A stretch of 64,000 bases of DNA from Paenibacillaceae bacterium (GTDB lineage: Bacteria > Bacillota > Clostridia > Lachnospirales > Lachnospiraceae), in NCBI GenBank assembly GCA_015057705.1, contig SVDU01000019.1, forward strand, positions 42,502 to 106,501, read 5' to 3'. The notes beneath the pieces are model-generated. The model did not search any database. It was not told the origin of the DNA and saw only the letters and a program-made list of their open reading frames with translations. The translations under genes were made by a program, and so were the position numbers. The number at the start of each line of letters is the position of its first letter. Positions within the stretch are counted from its first letter, which is position 1. Below, piece after piece: positions 37,762 to 46,395 of this stretch.

Positions 37762-39150
37762 ATGAAAACCTTAAGAAAACAGCTTTCCATGACCATACTT
37801 CTGACTCTGCTCATTACCATTGCATTAATCGGACTTGCCTCTAACCTGCTCATTAACTGGGAGTTTGAAAAATACATTACCAAAACCGGTCAGGAGCGGC
37901 GGGATAATATCGCAGATGAACTGGGGAGCCAGTATGATGAGTTTAAGAGAAGCTGGAGGCTGGATTACGTTCATGCAATCGGTATGAATTCCTTATATGA
38001 CGGATATATCGTAAAGCTTTACGATGCAGATGGGAACATAGTCTGGGATGCAGAGAATCATGACATGCGGCTTTGCGGCCAGATTATGGACGAAATCTCC
38101 GCGCGAATGAAAGAACGGGGGGCAAAAGGCGGTTTTGTGGATCATACCTATGAGCTGGCTCAAAATGGAAAGAAGACGGGTTCTGTCTCCATTAAATATT
38201 ACGGACCGTTTTTCATGAACGAAACGGATTTTAATTTTATCCGTGTGATGAATATTGTACTTCTTGTCATTGGAGTTTTGTCGGGTATCTGTGCCATAGT
38301 GGTCGGCTGTCTCTTAGGAAGCAGAATTTCCCGCCCGGTCACGAAAACGGCCTATATTGCCAAGCAGATCTCAATGGGAAACTATGATCTTAAATTTGAA
38401 CCAGGAACCAGGATTAAAGAGCTTGATGATCTGGGAATAGCGATCAACCATTTATCCGACGATCTCAATGAGCAGGAGCACCTGCGCAAGCGGTTGACCG
38501 CTGATGTTGCCCATGAGCTGCGGACTCCCTTAACAGCACTTGGAACTCATCTGGAAGCAATGACAGAGGGGCTGTGGGAGGCGACACCAGAACGCTTAAA
38601 AAGCTGTCATGACGAAGTAAAACGCCTGGGTACTCTGGTAGCTGATTTGGAGCAGCTGGCAAAGATTGAAGGGGATGGTTTTCGTATCAACAAAGGTTCC
38701 ATGGATTTATTTTCAGCAGTCCGGACGGCAGCGGAGAATATGACAGGAGAAATTAATAAGAAGAAACTGGCTCTTGCAATAAATGGAGAACCGGTTTTTG
38801 TAAATGGGGACAAAAACCGAATGGGACAGGTATTTTCCAACCTGCTTTCCAATGCTGTCAAATATACGCCGGAGGGCGGAAGTATCCGGATCGAAGTATA
38901 TGAAACAAAGGAACATGGAGTTGTAACAATAGCGGATACAGGAATAGGAATTAAAGAAGAAGAGCTTCCTCTTATATTCGAACGTTTTTACCGTACAGAT
39001 AAATCCAGAAACCGGAAAACAGGAGGCGCCGGAATCGGCCTTACCATCGTAAAATCCATTGTGGAAGCCCATGGCGGTACCATAGTGGCAGAAAGTAAAG
39101 AGGAATCGGGAAGCTGTTTTACAGTCTCGATTCCTAAGTCAGGATCATAG
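37762..39150 (+). CDS. Sensor histidine kinase
   Basis: The 462-residue kinase has TM1 (about 10-30), an extracytoplasmic sensor domain (about 30-165) and TM2 (about 165-188). A HAMP linker, a HisKA box (DVAHELRTPLTAL, His at about 251) and an ATPase domain with NLLSNAVKYTP, DTGIGI and GGAGIGL follow. It lacks a Met/His-rich copper motif in the sensor part, so its signal is open. The ATG at 37762 is preferred because GGAGG lies 9 bases upstream. An overlapping ATG at 37756 is the alternative. Confidence 0.92.
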   Translation: MKTLRKQLSMTILLTLLITIALIGLASNLLINWEFEKYITKTGQERRDNIADELGSQYDEFKRSWRLDYVHAIGMNSLYDGYIVKLYDADGNIVWDAENHDMRLCGQIMDEISARMKERGAKGGFVDHTYELAQNGKKTGSVSIKYYGPFFMNETDFNFIRVMNIVLLVIGVLSGICAIVVGCLLGSRISRPVTKTAYIAKQISMGNYDLKFEPGTRIKELDDLGIAINHLSDDLNEQEHLRKRLTADVAHELRTPLTALGTHLEAMTEGLWEATPERLKSCHDEVKRLGTLVADLEQLAKIEGDGFRINKGSMDLFSAVRTAAENMTGEINKKKLALAINGEPVFVNGDKNRMGQVFSNLLSNAVKYTPEGGSIRIEVYETKEHGVVTIADTGIGIKEEELPLIFERFYRTDKSRNRKTGGAGIGLTIVKSIVEAHGGTIVAESKEESGSCFTVSIPKSGS

Positions 39151-39151
39151 T

Positions 39152-39835
39152 TTATAAATGTCCTTCCGGTCCCTGCTCTTTTAAAGTAAACCGGTTCTTA
39201 TTAAAATTCAGTATTTCTTCTGCCTGGAGTTTACTCAGTTCATTGGACAGGGCACTCCGGTCTACGGAAAGATAATCTGCCAGCTGCTGTCTGTTAAACG
39301 GAATATCAAATGTGGAAGAATTGCTCTTTAAAGACTCTGCGGAGAGATAGGAGAGCAATTTTTCCCTGATTGTCTTTTTTGACATGTGCTGCATCTTTTT
39401 CGTCAGAACCAGATTTCTGCCAGCAATCGCTGATAGAAAGTTTTGAATCAGCCGGGTGTGAAAGCCGCAGGCAGAGGTGCATACAGTTAAAATCTTATTA
39501 AAATCCAAAAACATGATCTCACAGTCAGAATCTGCAATTACGCTCATTTCTATGGGAACGGAGGAGATGCAGGCATAGGTTTCTGCAAACACCGTTCCAG
39601 GCAACACTTCTGAGATGATACTTCTCTTTCCCCAGAAATCTTCCTGTATAATAAGAGCGGTTCCGGAAAGAACCATTCCCACGGAATGAATGTAATCACC
39701 GCTTCTTATAATAAATTCATCTTTTTTATAACACTTCATTCGTGCAGATAAGCATTTTAACATGCTTCTGATTTCATCTGGCGAGACACCCGAAAACAAG
39801 CTTGATTTTTTTAAAACAGGCAGAAATTCTTCCAT
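39152..39835 (-). CDS. Crp/Fnr-family transcriptional regulator
   Basis: The 227-residue protein has an N-terminal cyclic-nucleotide-binding-type beta-roll (MLKCLSARMKCYKKDEFIIR, then GDYIHSVGMVLSG) and a C-terminal winged HTH (FNRQQLADYLSVDRSALSNE). It lacks the four-Cys cluster motif of true FNR. It resembles the clostridial Crp/Fnr regulators linked to nitric oxide or heme sensing. It is divergent from the cupin-hemerythrin operon and very probably controls it through the palindrome at 39912. The ATG at 39835 has AGGAGG at 9 bases. Confidence 0.88.
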   Translation of the reverse strand: MEEFLPVLKKSSLFSGVSPDEIRSMLKCLSARMKCYKKDEFIIRSGDYIHSVGMVLSGTALIIQEDFWGKRSIISEVLPGTVFAETYACISSVPIEMSVIADSDCEIMFLDFNKILTVCTSACGFHTRLIQNFLSAIAGRNLVLTKKMQHMSKKTIREKLLSYLSAESLKSNSSTFDIPFNRQQLADYLSVDRSALSNELSKLQAEEILNFNKNRFTLKEQGPEGHL

Positions 39836-39911
39836 ATGATTGCCCCTCCTAAGTATGTAAATGGTTATTTCCATATATCCATTTTTCCATTTTTAAATAA
39901 TATTTTCAAAA

Positions 39912-39927
39912 TGTTGTTAAAACAACA
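39912..39927. promoter_or_regulatory. CRP/FNR-type palindrome
   Basis: TGTTGTTAAAACAACA matches the CRP-type geometry (5-bp arms, 6-bp gap). A TATAAT at 39949-39954 predicts initiation near 39961, which places the site centre at about -41.5, the known class II activator position. Confidence 0.7.
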
Positions 39928-39993
39928 GAAATGATGATAATATTATATTATAATCGCTATAGAAAGACAAGAACAAAATAAGGAGGGAGACAA

Positions 39994-40329
39994 ATGTCAG
40001 AGAAACTCTTAAAAAATATAGCACAGGAAGAAATTTTAAAGTTAGCAGATTTAGTTGAGATTCAAAAGGGCCAGATCGTAAGTAAGACTCTGGTACAGAA
40101 TCAGTCAGTCAGCGTCACCTTGTTTGCCTTTGATAAAGGAGAAGAGATCAGTACTCACGAATCCAATGGTGATGCCATGGTTACAGTCTTAGAAGGAACT
40201 GGAAAATTTACGGTAGACGGAACCGAGTTTATTTTAAACGAAGGGGAAACCCTGGTTATGCCGGCGAAAAAGCCTCATGCTGTATATGGGCAGGAAAGTT
40301 TTAAGATGTCTTTGGTAGTAATATTTTAA
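39994..40329 (+). CDS. Small cupin protein
   Basis: The 111-residue single cupin domain has EISTHESNGDAMVTVLEGTG and the second motif MPAKKPHAVYG. In the first motif the usual HxH is reduced to one His (STHES), so metal binding may be weaker or altered. Such cupins often sit in redox-stress clusters with hemerythrins and Hcp-like proteins. It is the first gene of the operon behind the Crp/Fnr site, with AAGGAGGGAG before the ATG. Confidence 0.85.
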   Translation: MSEKLLKNIAQEEILKLADLVEIQKGQIVSKTLVQNQSVSVTLFAFDKGEEISTHESNGDAMVTVLEGTGKFTVDGTEFILNEGETLVMPAKKPHAVYGQESFKMSLVVIF

Positions 40330-40348
40330 GGAAAGGCAGTACAAAGAA

Positions 40349-41032
40349 ATGGAAAATCAAATGTCCGGTTTCTTAAATGAGCTGACTGGATCGCTCATCG
40401 GTCTGGCAAAAGCCTGTAAGATGAATATCCGCCAGACAGCCGTAACCAGACTTCTGATGGAAGGTTTAATCACAACAATTGCCGATGCAGGCTTTGATGA
40501 TCAGGCCTTGTCAGACATGCTTTTAAGGGTCAGAAGGGAAAAAGACAGGATCGCACCGGGCTGTGCCGTTTGTAAAAGTGTCTGCGGTAATACTTCTGAT
40601 TATGACATAAAAAACATCTGGACAGCTGATGAAGACATTCGTTTTTTAAAGTACCTGATTTTATCCTCTATCAAAGGAATTGCAGTTTATGCTCTTCCTG
40701 CCTTGGTAAAGGGTGATCAAAATGAAAAAATAAGTGAATTCTTTTACAAAGCTTTGTCTATCATAAGCTATGACTTAACAATGGAAGATCTTCTTCCGGT
40801 TGCAGAAGAAGCAGCTAAGATGAATCTTATCTGTAAAGAAGCGTTTCATATAAGCGAGACAGAAGATTCAAATCTCAAAAACTTTATTATAATACCGGAT
40901 TATGAATCCATGGAGAAGCTTATTACACCTAATATATTGGCAATCCTGGGAGAAGATCATAAGATTTTCCTGATTCCCATGCCAGAGGAAGATTTAAGAA
41001 AAGTAACCGAGAAATTAACAACATTCAATTAA
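40349..41032 (+). CDS. Protein related to the N-terminal part of hybrid-cluster protein (Hcp-like)
   Basis: The 227-residue helical protein has a CAVCKSVCGN motif (about 72-81) and IKGIAVYALPALVKG, then ALSIISYDLTMEDLLPVAEE. This order recalls the N-terminal helical domain of hydroxylamine reductase/Hcp, where GVCGKTPEVA-like and LKGIAYYA-like motifs occur. The catalytic C-terminal cluster domain of Hcp is absent, so the protein cannot be a complete Hcp. It could bind one iron-sulfur centre. It sits between a cupin and a DUF1858 gene. This is a recognition by motif order, with moderate certainty. Confidence 0.55.
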   Translation: MENQMSGFLNELTGSLIGLAKACKMNIRQTAVTRLLMEGLITTIADAGFDDQALSDMLLRVRREKDRIAPGCAVCKSVCGNTSDYDIKNIWTADEDIRFLKYLILSSIKGIAVYALPALVKGDQNEKISEFFYKALSIISYDLTMEDLLPVAEEAAKMNLICKEAFHISETEDSNLKNFIIIPDYESMEKLITPNILAILGEDHKIFLIPMPEEDLRKVTEKLTTFN

Positions 41033-41047
41033 TAGGAGGAAGAAATA

Positions 41048-41230
41048 ATGATAACGAAAGAAATGTATATTGGTGAAATTTTAAGAAGTAAACCGGAAGC
41101 AGCAGAAATTTTAATGGGTTGCGGAATGCACTGCCTTGGCTGCCCATCTTCTCAGATGGAATCTTTAGAGGATGCCTGCATGGTTCACGGACTTGATGCG
41201 GATGAAGTGCTGGAACAATTAAACAAATAG
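41048..41230 (+). CDS. DUF1858 domain protein
   Basis: The 60-residue protein reads MITKEMYIGEILRSKPEAAE, then a CGMHCLGCP cluster (three Cys), and LDADEVLEQLNK. DUF1858 is the small domain also found at the N-terminus of ScdA/RIC iron-sulfur repair proteins and fused to hybrid-cluster proteins. It probably works in iron or nitric-oxide related protection. AGGAGGAAG precedes the ATG. Confidence 0.88.
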   Translation: MITKEMYIGEILRSKPEAAEILMGCGMHCLGCPSSQMESLEDACMVHGLDADEVLEQLNK

Positions 41231-41246
41231 AGAAAAGAGGAATAAA

Positions 41247-41855
41247 ATGAGTGCATTTTTAGGACCAATTCACACTTGGTTATATAATAAAATCCTGCTT
41301 CAGAATGCAATGACAGATGCAATTGCCGCTTACGCAGAAGAAAAGGGCTGGACAAAGGGTTTAAGTGATAAGCTGGCTTCCAGATACGGGACTTTGGAAA
41401 CAGGCAATTTAGAGGATAACATCAATACAGATAACATTCACGGATGGCTTCAGGAGCGGGTAAGCCTGGTGGAAAACCGCTTTGCTTATGCTGTTACAAC
41501 TCTTTTAGAAGAAGATTCCACACGTCTTGATGAAATGAAACAGGCAGTAAAGGAATTCGGAAAGAACCACAGCGCAAGTGGGAATTTATCTGTAAAACAG
41601 GCCTATGATCATCTGGAAAATACGTTATTAAACGGTATGCCCTGTGACAGAGTAAATCAGCTTGTAAAGGAAGAACCGGATTTTCTCGCCTATCGTCAGG
41701 CAGTGGAAATACACCAGGCATACTGGGATATGATCCACGGAGATGTAAGCAACTACTATGAACTGAGAGAAGCCCTGATCCAGGGAATGTTTGAAGGTTC
41801 AAGTGTACAATTTCATCATACTGGAAATCAGGAGTATGAATTAAGGAGCCGCTAA
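41247..41855 (+). CDS. Unrecognised helical protein in the hemerythrin operon
   Basis: The 202-residue soluble helical protein starts MSAFLGPIHTWLYNKILLQN. A NINTDNIHGWLQERVSLVEN region and an EIHQAYWDMIHGDVSNYYEL region follow. Several His residues are spread through it (positions near 9, 64, 110, 151, 164, 190). I do not recognise a named family. Its fixed place between DUF1858 and hemerythrin genes, with a 4-base stop/start overlap downstream, implies the same stress pathway. An iron- or heme-binding role is possible. Confidence 0.7.
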   Translation: MSAFLGPIHTWLYNKILLQNAMTDAIAAYAEEKGWTKGLSDKLASRYGTLETGNLEDNINTDNIHGWLQERVSLVENRFAYAVTTLLEEDSTRLDEMKQAVKEFGKNHSASGNLSVKQAYDHLENTLLNGMPCDRVNQLVKEEPDFLAYRQAVEIHQAYWDMIHGDVSNYYELREALIQGMFEGSSVQFHHTGNQEYELRSR

Positions 41856-42403
41856 TGAATGGAATCGATATTTTAATGAAGGAACATGAAAATATTCTGG
41901 CTTTCAACGGTTTTTTAAGAAAGATCTGTGCTGGTATTGTTGAGGGCGGAGAAGTAGACGGAGCTCTACTTAGAGAGTGCATTGACTTTGGCAGAAATTA
42001 TGCAGACAAGCATCATCATGGAAAGGAAGAAAAAATTCTGTTCCGTATTATGATGGAGAATATGGGTCCTGTTGCCGATAAGCTGATCCGTAACGGAATG
42101 CTGGTGGAACACGATCTGGGAAGACTGCATCTTACCCAGCTGGAAACGGCAATCGAAGAATATGAAAAAAATCCCGTCACAGACCATAAGCTGGATATCA
42201 TTTCCAATGCTATAGGGTACGGTGCATTATTACAGCGTCATATAGAAAAAGAAGATCAGGCTGCCTATGCCTTTGCTGCCCGCGCTCTTCCCGCAGATAA
42301 AATGAATGATGTGGATACAGAGACAGAGAACTTTGAAATTCAGGCAAGAAAAGACGGAGTGCAGGACCACTACGAGAACTGGCTTCGCAGCAAGCTGGCA
42401 TAA
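41855..42403 (+). CDS. Hemerythrin-like domain protein
   Basis: The 182-residue helical bundle has the diiron ligand set of the hemerythrin family: H in MKEHENI, HHHGKEEKILF, H in VEHDLGRLH and H/E in LLQRHIEKEDQ. Such proteins bind oxygen or nitric oxide, or store iron for repair. Its start overlaps the stop of the previous gene (TAATG), so the two are translationally coupled. It is the last gene of the operon. Confidence 0.9.
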   Translation: MNGIDILMKEHENILAFNGFLRKICAGIVEGGEVDGALLRECIDFGRNYADKHHHGKEEKILFRIMMENMGPVADKLIRNGMLVEHDLGRLHLTQLETAIEEYEKNPVTDHKLDIISNAIGYGALLQRHIEKEDQAAYAFAARALPADKMNDVDTETENFEIQARKDGVQDHYENWLRSKLA

Positions 42404-42441
42404 TAGAACCCGGCTTCTATCATACAAAAGAGGGGAATGCG

Positions 42442-42490
42442 GAGTGGGGTAAAATAACTGGAATCAGTTGTTTTATTCCATTCTTTTTTT
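42442..42490 (+). terminator. Terminator after the hemerythrin gene
   Basis: GAGTGGGGTAAAATAACTG pairs (with wobbles) with CAGTTGTTTTATTCCATTC, followed by seven T. Confidence 0.88.
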
Positions 42491-42556
42491 GTGTTTAAAA
42501 ATTCATGCTGCAATGCATTATTTTTGATATAATGGATTGATACAGGAGGTAACGAA

Positions 42557-44530
42557 ATGAAACGAAGACAGGAAAGCATCATCTACCAGCTGGCAGTCAG
42601 TGAAGGTCCGCTAACCACGGATGAACTGGCCAAAAGACTGTCTGTCAGCGCCCGCACTGTAAAGTATGAGATGATAGAAGTAAAATCCATTTTGCCTAAG
42701 TATGGAGCAGAACTTTTTGCCAAGCGCAATGAAGGATATTCCATTCTGGTGAAAGACCGTGAATTGTTTGACCGGTATTTTGAACCTCTCTCGCTTCAGT
42801 CCAGTCTGACCAATAACTTTGGTTCCGATGACAATGCAAGATTTCTTTATATTGCAAGAAAGCTGGTTTCTTCCTCCCGCTTTGCAAAGCTTGAGGACAT
42901 TGCAGATGAGCTTTATTTATCAAGAAGTGCCATAAGAGAAGCGGTTAACAACGTAATAAATTTTTTGAAAAGCTATCACCTTGAGACGGAAAGCAAACCT
43001 GGTCTTGGGATACGTGCCTTTGGTACGGAATATCACATGCGGATTGCCATGACTGAGTTGTTTGCTGTCCATTTTCATAAGGTATTGTTAGACAATGCCG
43101 GAATGGAGTATGCCAAGTGGACGCAATGCGGATACGAGGAACGGCAGGATATCCGGCACGTTTTTCTTAAAGTATTAAGAGAATCCCGGATCAAAGTGAC
43201 AGACACCAACACCCAGCGTCTCGCCATTTATTTTATTATCGTCAGGAACCGCTGCAATGCGGGTTACCGCTTAAAGCTGCCGGATGTCTGGAAAGAAGAG
43301 GTGAAAGGATCAGTCGAGTTTGCAGCAGCCAGTGAGATTTACAACAAATTAAAAAGCAGCTTTCCAGGTTTTGATTTACCGGAAGAAGAAACTGTATTTC
43401 TGGCAGTATATCTGATGTCCTGCAGGGATATGTGGAATGTTAAGCAGCCCCGGGAGGAATACGCTCTCTTTTATAAAGATGCCCTGAATATGATGACGGA
43501 ACTTGAGGATTATATGAAACATACCTGCGGTATTGAGCTTCTTCGTTTTCCCTGGGCAGAAAAAGAACTGTTAAGCCTTTTGATCTCCCTTTTCATCAAC
43601 ATCCACTTTGGTCTGGAGGGGCAGTACCGTTTCTGGTATGATTACGAAAATCAGGCGTTTAACAGCCCTGTATCAGCCGCACTGGCCTGTACAGCTGCAG
43701 GTTTTTTGCAGGATCGTCTGAATGTTACCATTTCGGTATCATTTTATTCCCAGATGGCTTCCCTGATATTTAAAATGGCATCTCTCACCGAATATGACAT
43801 AAGACCCCAGAGACTGCTTTTAGTCAATTCCAATGGATTAGGCCTGAATGAAATTATTCAAAAAAGAATCGTAAAAAGATACCAAAATCTGGTTGAGTCC
43901 TTTACAATTGCAGAACTTTATGAGATACGTGGAATGAATCAGGAGGAGTATGATGCTGTATTAACGGATACCAGCGAGATCGCCTATCACTATGATCTTC
44001 CCTGCTGTGTCATCCATACCTTAAGCAGCGAAAAGGAAATGGATTTGCTCTTTAACCGACAGTTAATCAGGGCATACCAGACAGAAGCACTGATTCCTCC
44101 TACCAGCCAAATTGAAATCAACAAAAATTACCGTTATACCGATGAATTGCAATTCCTTCAGTTTCTTGCATTCCGTCATGGGAAAACTGCTTTGGAAAGG
44201 GAGAGGATTCAGGAATATTTAGAGAAAGCAAGCCTTTATGATACGGGATATTTATCGGCGAAATCTGTGATGCTTTATCTTCCTTTCTCCCTTTGTGAAA
44301 AAGAGTGTATGGAAATGTACTGTATGACTGAATCCGGCACCTGGAGAGGAAAAGAAGTGGAGTATCTGTTGTTTATTTCTGCAGACTGGAAGGGTGACTG
44401 GAAGAGAGTGAAGGCGTATGAGAACAGTTTTAGAAAGCTGTTTTCTGAGAAATCCAATATGAAAGCTTTTTGTGAACGGGGAAGGCCTGTATTGTTTGAG
44501 ATGATTGAAAAATGCATCAAATATGAATAA
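42557..44530 (+). CDS. PRD-containing transcriptional regulator (BglG/LicR/MtlR type)
   Basis: The 657-residue regulator has an N-terminal DeoR-like HTH (ESIIYQLAVSEGPLTTDELA, then SARTVKYEM). Two PRD domains (about 195-300 and 310-410; the second has a candidate phospho-His in INIHFGLEG) and an EIIB-like domain (about 415-500) follow. The EIIB loop reads VNSNGLGLNE, so the usual Cys is lost. The C-terminal 150 residues do not show a clear EIIA. It precedes the mannose-family PTS operon and most likely activates it under PTS phosphorylation control. Confidence 0.85.
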   Translation: MKRRQESIIYQLAVSEGPLTTDELAKRLSVSARTVKYEMIEVKSILPKYGAELFAKRNEGYSILVKDRELFDRYFEPLSLQSSLTNNFGSDDNARFLYIARKLVSSSRFAKLEDIADELYLSRSAIREAVNNVINFLKSYHLETESKPGLGIRAFGTEYHMRIAMTELFAVHFHKVLLDNAGMEYAKWTQCGYEERQDIRHVFLKVLRESRIKVTDTNTQRLAIYFIIVRNRCNAGYRLKLPDVWKEEVKGSVEFAAASEIYNKLKSSFPGFDLPEEETVFLAVYLMSCRDMWNVKQPREEYALFYKDALNMMTELEDYMKHTCGIELLRFPWAEKELLSLLISLFINIHFGLEGQYRFWYDYENQAFNSPVSAALACTAAGFLQDRLNVTISVSFYSQMASLIFKMASLTEYDIRPQRLLLVNSNGLGLNEIIQKRIVKRYQNLVESFTIAELYEIRGMNQEEYDAVLTDTSEIAYHYDLPCCVIHTLSSEKEMDLLFNRQLIRAYQTEALIPPTSQIEINKNYRYTDELQFLQFLAFRHGKTALERERIQEYLEKASLYDTGYLSAKSVMLYLPFSLCEKECMEMYCMTESGTWRGKEVEYLLFISADWKGDWKRVKAYENSFRKLFSEKSNMKAFCERGRPVLFEMIEKCIKYE

Positions 44531-44549
44531 CAAACCCATGCTAAAAATT

Positions 44550-44583
44550 GCACTAATTCCAATCGAGAATTAGTGCTTTTCAC
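44550..44583 (+). terminator. Terminator between the PRD regulator and the PTS operon
   Basis: GCACTAATTC pairs with GAATTAGTGC over a 6-base loop, followed by TTTTC. A TATAAT at 44629-44634 without a good -35 marks an activator-dependent promoter for the PTS genes. Confidence 0.85.
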
Positions 44584-44660
44584 TTATTAAAGACAAATGT
44601 GAGCATAGAAAAAAGGAAGTTTCAGTATTATAATAAAGCTATCAAAGGAGGAGAGAGAAG

Positions 44661-45068
44661 ATGAAACTATTCGTATCGTCACATGGTCATCTGGCAAGCG
44701 GTTTAAAAAGTTCCATGGAGATATTGTATGGCAGATGTGACAACATTACTGTTTTTGACGCATATGTGGACGAACGTTCCGTTCAGGAACAGCTGGAGAA
44801 GTTTTTTGAAACGGTTAACGAAGGAGAACAGGTTTTACTTATCTCTGATCTTTACGGAAGCAGTGTGAACCAGGCCATGAGCCGGTTCCTTGACCGGCCG
44901 GATACCACGTTAATTGCCGGTGCAAACCTGGCGCTGATGATCGGCCTGGCTGGCAGAGAGTGTATTTCAAGAGAGGAACTGAATGAATTGATAGCACAGA
45001 GCAGAGAAATGCTTTGTATTGTAGATCTGGAAAAAGAAACAATTTCCCAGGAGGAAGATTTTTTTTAA
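44661..45068 (+). CDS. PTS mannose-family EIIA component
   Basis: The 135-residue phosphocarrier starts MKLFVSSHGHLASGLKSS, with the phospho-acceptor His8 in the SHG motif. VLLISDLYGSSVNQA follows, with the DxxGGS-like phosphate-binding loop. It accepts phosphate from HPr and passes it to the EIIB gene product next door. A GGAGGAGAGAG site precedes the start. It is the first gene of the IIA-IIB-IIC-IID-nagA-chbG transcript. Confidence 0.9.
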   Translation: MKLFVSSHGHLASGLKSSMEILYGRCDNITVFDAYVDERSVQEQLEKFFETVNEGEQVLLISDLYGSSVNQAMSRFLDRPDTTLIAGANLALMIGLAGRECISREELNELIAQSREMLCIVDLEKETISQEEDFF

Positions 45069-45083
45069 AAGGAGCGTGAAATT

Positions 45084-45575
45084 ATGATCGTAATGATTAG
45101 ACTGGATGAGAGACTGATTCATGGACAGGTAGCAATTAAATGGTCCCAGCATACGGGAGTGGACAGGATTGTGGTGGCTGATGATGAGGCAGCAGCCAAT
45201 CCCCTGATTCAAAAATCCTTAATGATGGCGGCTCCGCCCACAGCGAAAACCGCAATTAAAGACGTGGATGCAGCCATAGAACTGTTAAAGAATCCCAAGG
45301 CAGCAGATCATAAGATTCTTGTAATTGTAAGCAATCCCTCGGCACTTCTGAAAGTAGTGACACAGGTTGCTGATATTCCCCTTGTAAATGTAGGTAATTA
45401 CGGAAGGGTTGCACCGAAAGCGGACGGAGAGCAAAGGAAAACCTACCGGAAGAATTTATATGCATATGACAATGAGATTATGGATTTAAAGAAGGTGGTG
45501 GAAACAGGCATCAAATGTAATTACCAGACAGTTCCGGATGACACTCCGGAGGAACTATTAAAAGTACTTAGCTAA
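45084..45575 (+). CDS. PTS mannose/fructose/sorbose/GalNAc-family EIIB component
   Basis: The 163-residue protein starts MIVMIRLDERLIHGQVAIKW. The phosphorylated His13 in RLIHGQV is the family signature. It carries the phosphate to the sugar during transport through IIC/IID. The sequence VNVGNYGRVA is the usual second conserved block. It sits between the EIIA and EIIC genes, with short gaps and AAAGGAG/AAGGAGG sites. Confidence 0.93.
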   Translation: MIVMIRLDERLIHGQVAIKWSQHTGVDRIVVADDEAAANPLIQKSLMMAAPPTAKTAIKDVDAAIELLKNPKAADHKILVIVSNPSALLKVVTQVADIPLVNVGNYGRVAPKADGEQRKTYRKNLYAYDNEIMDLKKVVETGIKCNYQTVPDDTPEELLKVLS

Positions 45576-45588
45576 GGAGGGAAGAATT

Positions 45589-46395
45589 ATGTCCGTTATG
45601 ACAGTTGCAATCATTGGTACTCTTACGTATTGGTTTTTCTATGTTATGGATCCTTATATTTTATCATGGCAGTGTTTGAACCGTCCCATTGTGGTGGCTC
45701 CGATCCTGGGACTTTTACTGGGTGATTTTCATACCGGCATTATCATGGGGGCATCCTTAGAGTCTATATTTATGGGGATCTCAGCCATTGGAGGTTCTGT
45801 TCCGGCAGATGCGCTATCTGCCAGCATTGTTGCCGTTTGCTATACCGTATTAACCGGCTCTGATGTGGAAACCGGACTTGCCATTGCCCTTCCCATCGGA
45901 ACTGTTATGGCTTCCTTATCAAGTATTTTCTTATCGGTCAGCTCCGCGTTGGCACCTTATTGGGAAAGACTTGCAGTATCCGGGAAACCAGGCAGCTTTC
46001 TTGCTCAGAACCTTGTATTTTCCGGTCTGATTTATCCGCTGCCCAATATTATTATCATATTCCTTGGCATTGCTTATGGAGTAACCGGTTTAAACCAGGC
46101 TTTAAATGCACTTCCTGCATTCTTTATGACAGGTCTTACAGCTGCCTCCAGTATGATGGTTGCAGTGGGATTTGCAATCCTGATTTCCATGATCTGGTCA
46201 AAAGAAGTAGCCAGCTTCTTCTTTGTAGGATATATTATGGCGAAGATTTTAAAAATGGATTCCTTATCAATTGCCATTATCGGAGCTGCCATCGCAATCA
46301 CCATGTTCTTCTATGAAAAGCAGCTGATCGATATGAAAAATATGAGGGTGGCTGCTGAGCAGAAGCCATCTGAGGAAGAGGAGGATTTCTTCTAA
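45589..46395 (+). CDS. PTS mannose-family EIIC component
   Basis: The 268-residue membrane protein has about seven to eight helices. GLLLGDFHTGIIMGASLESI is the EIIC-man core with its conserved Gly/Glu substrate elements. It forms the sugar channel together with EIID. The C-terminal tail EEEEDFF is acidic. Its stop overlaps the EIID start (TAATG), indicating translational coupling. Confidence 0.93.
   Translation: MSVMTVAIIGTLTYWFFYVMDPYILSWQCLNRPIVVAPILGLLLGDFHTGIIMGASLESIFMGISAIGGSVPADALSASIVAVCYTVLTGSDVETGLAIALPIGTVMASLSSIFLSVSSALAPYWERLAVSGKPGSFLAQNLVFSGLIYPLPNIIIIFLGIAYGVTGLNQALNALPAFFMTGLTAASSMMVAVGFAILISMIWSKEVASFFFVGYIMAKILKMDSLSIAIIGAAIAITMFFYEKQLIDMKNMRVAAEQKPSEEEEDFF

Noticed and set aside
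44584..44660. Sigma-54 (-24/-12) promoter for the mannose-family PTS, as in lev-type operons
   Set aside because: No TGGCAC-N5-TTGC-type sequence was found, and the regulator lacks an AAA+ activator domain.
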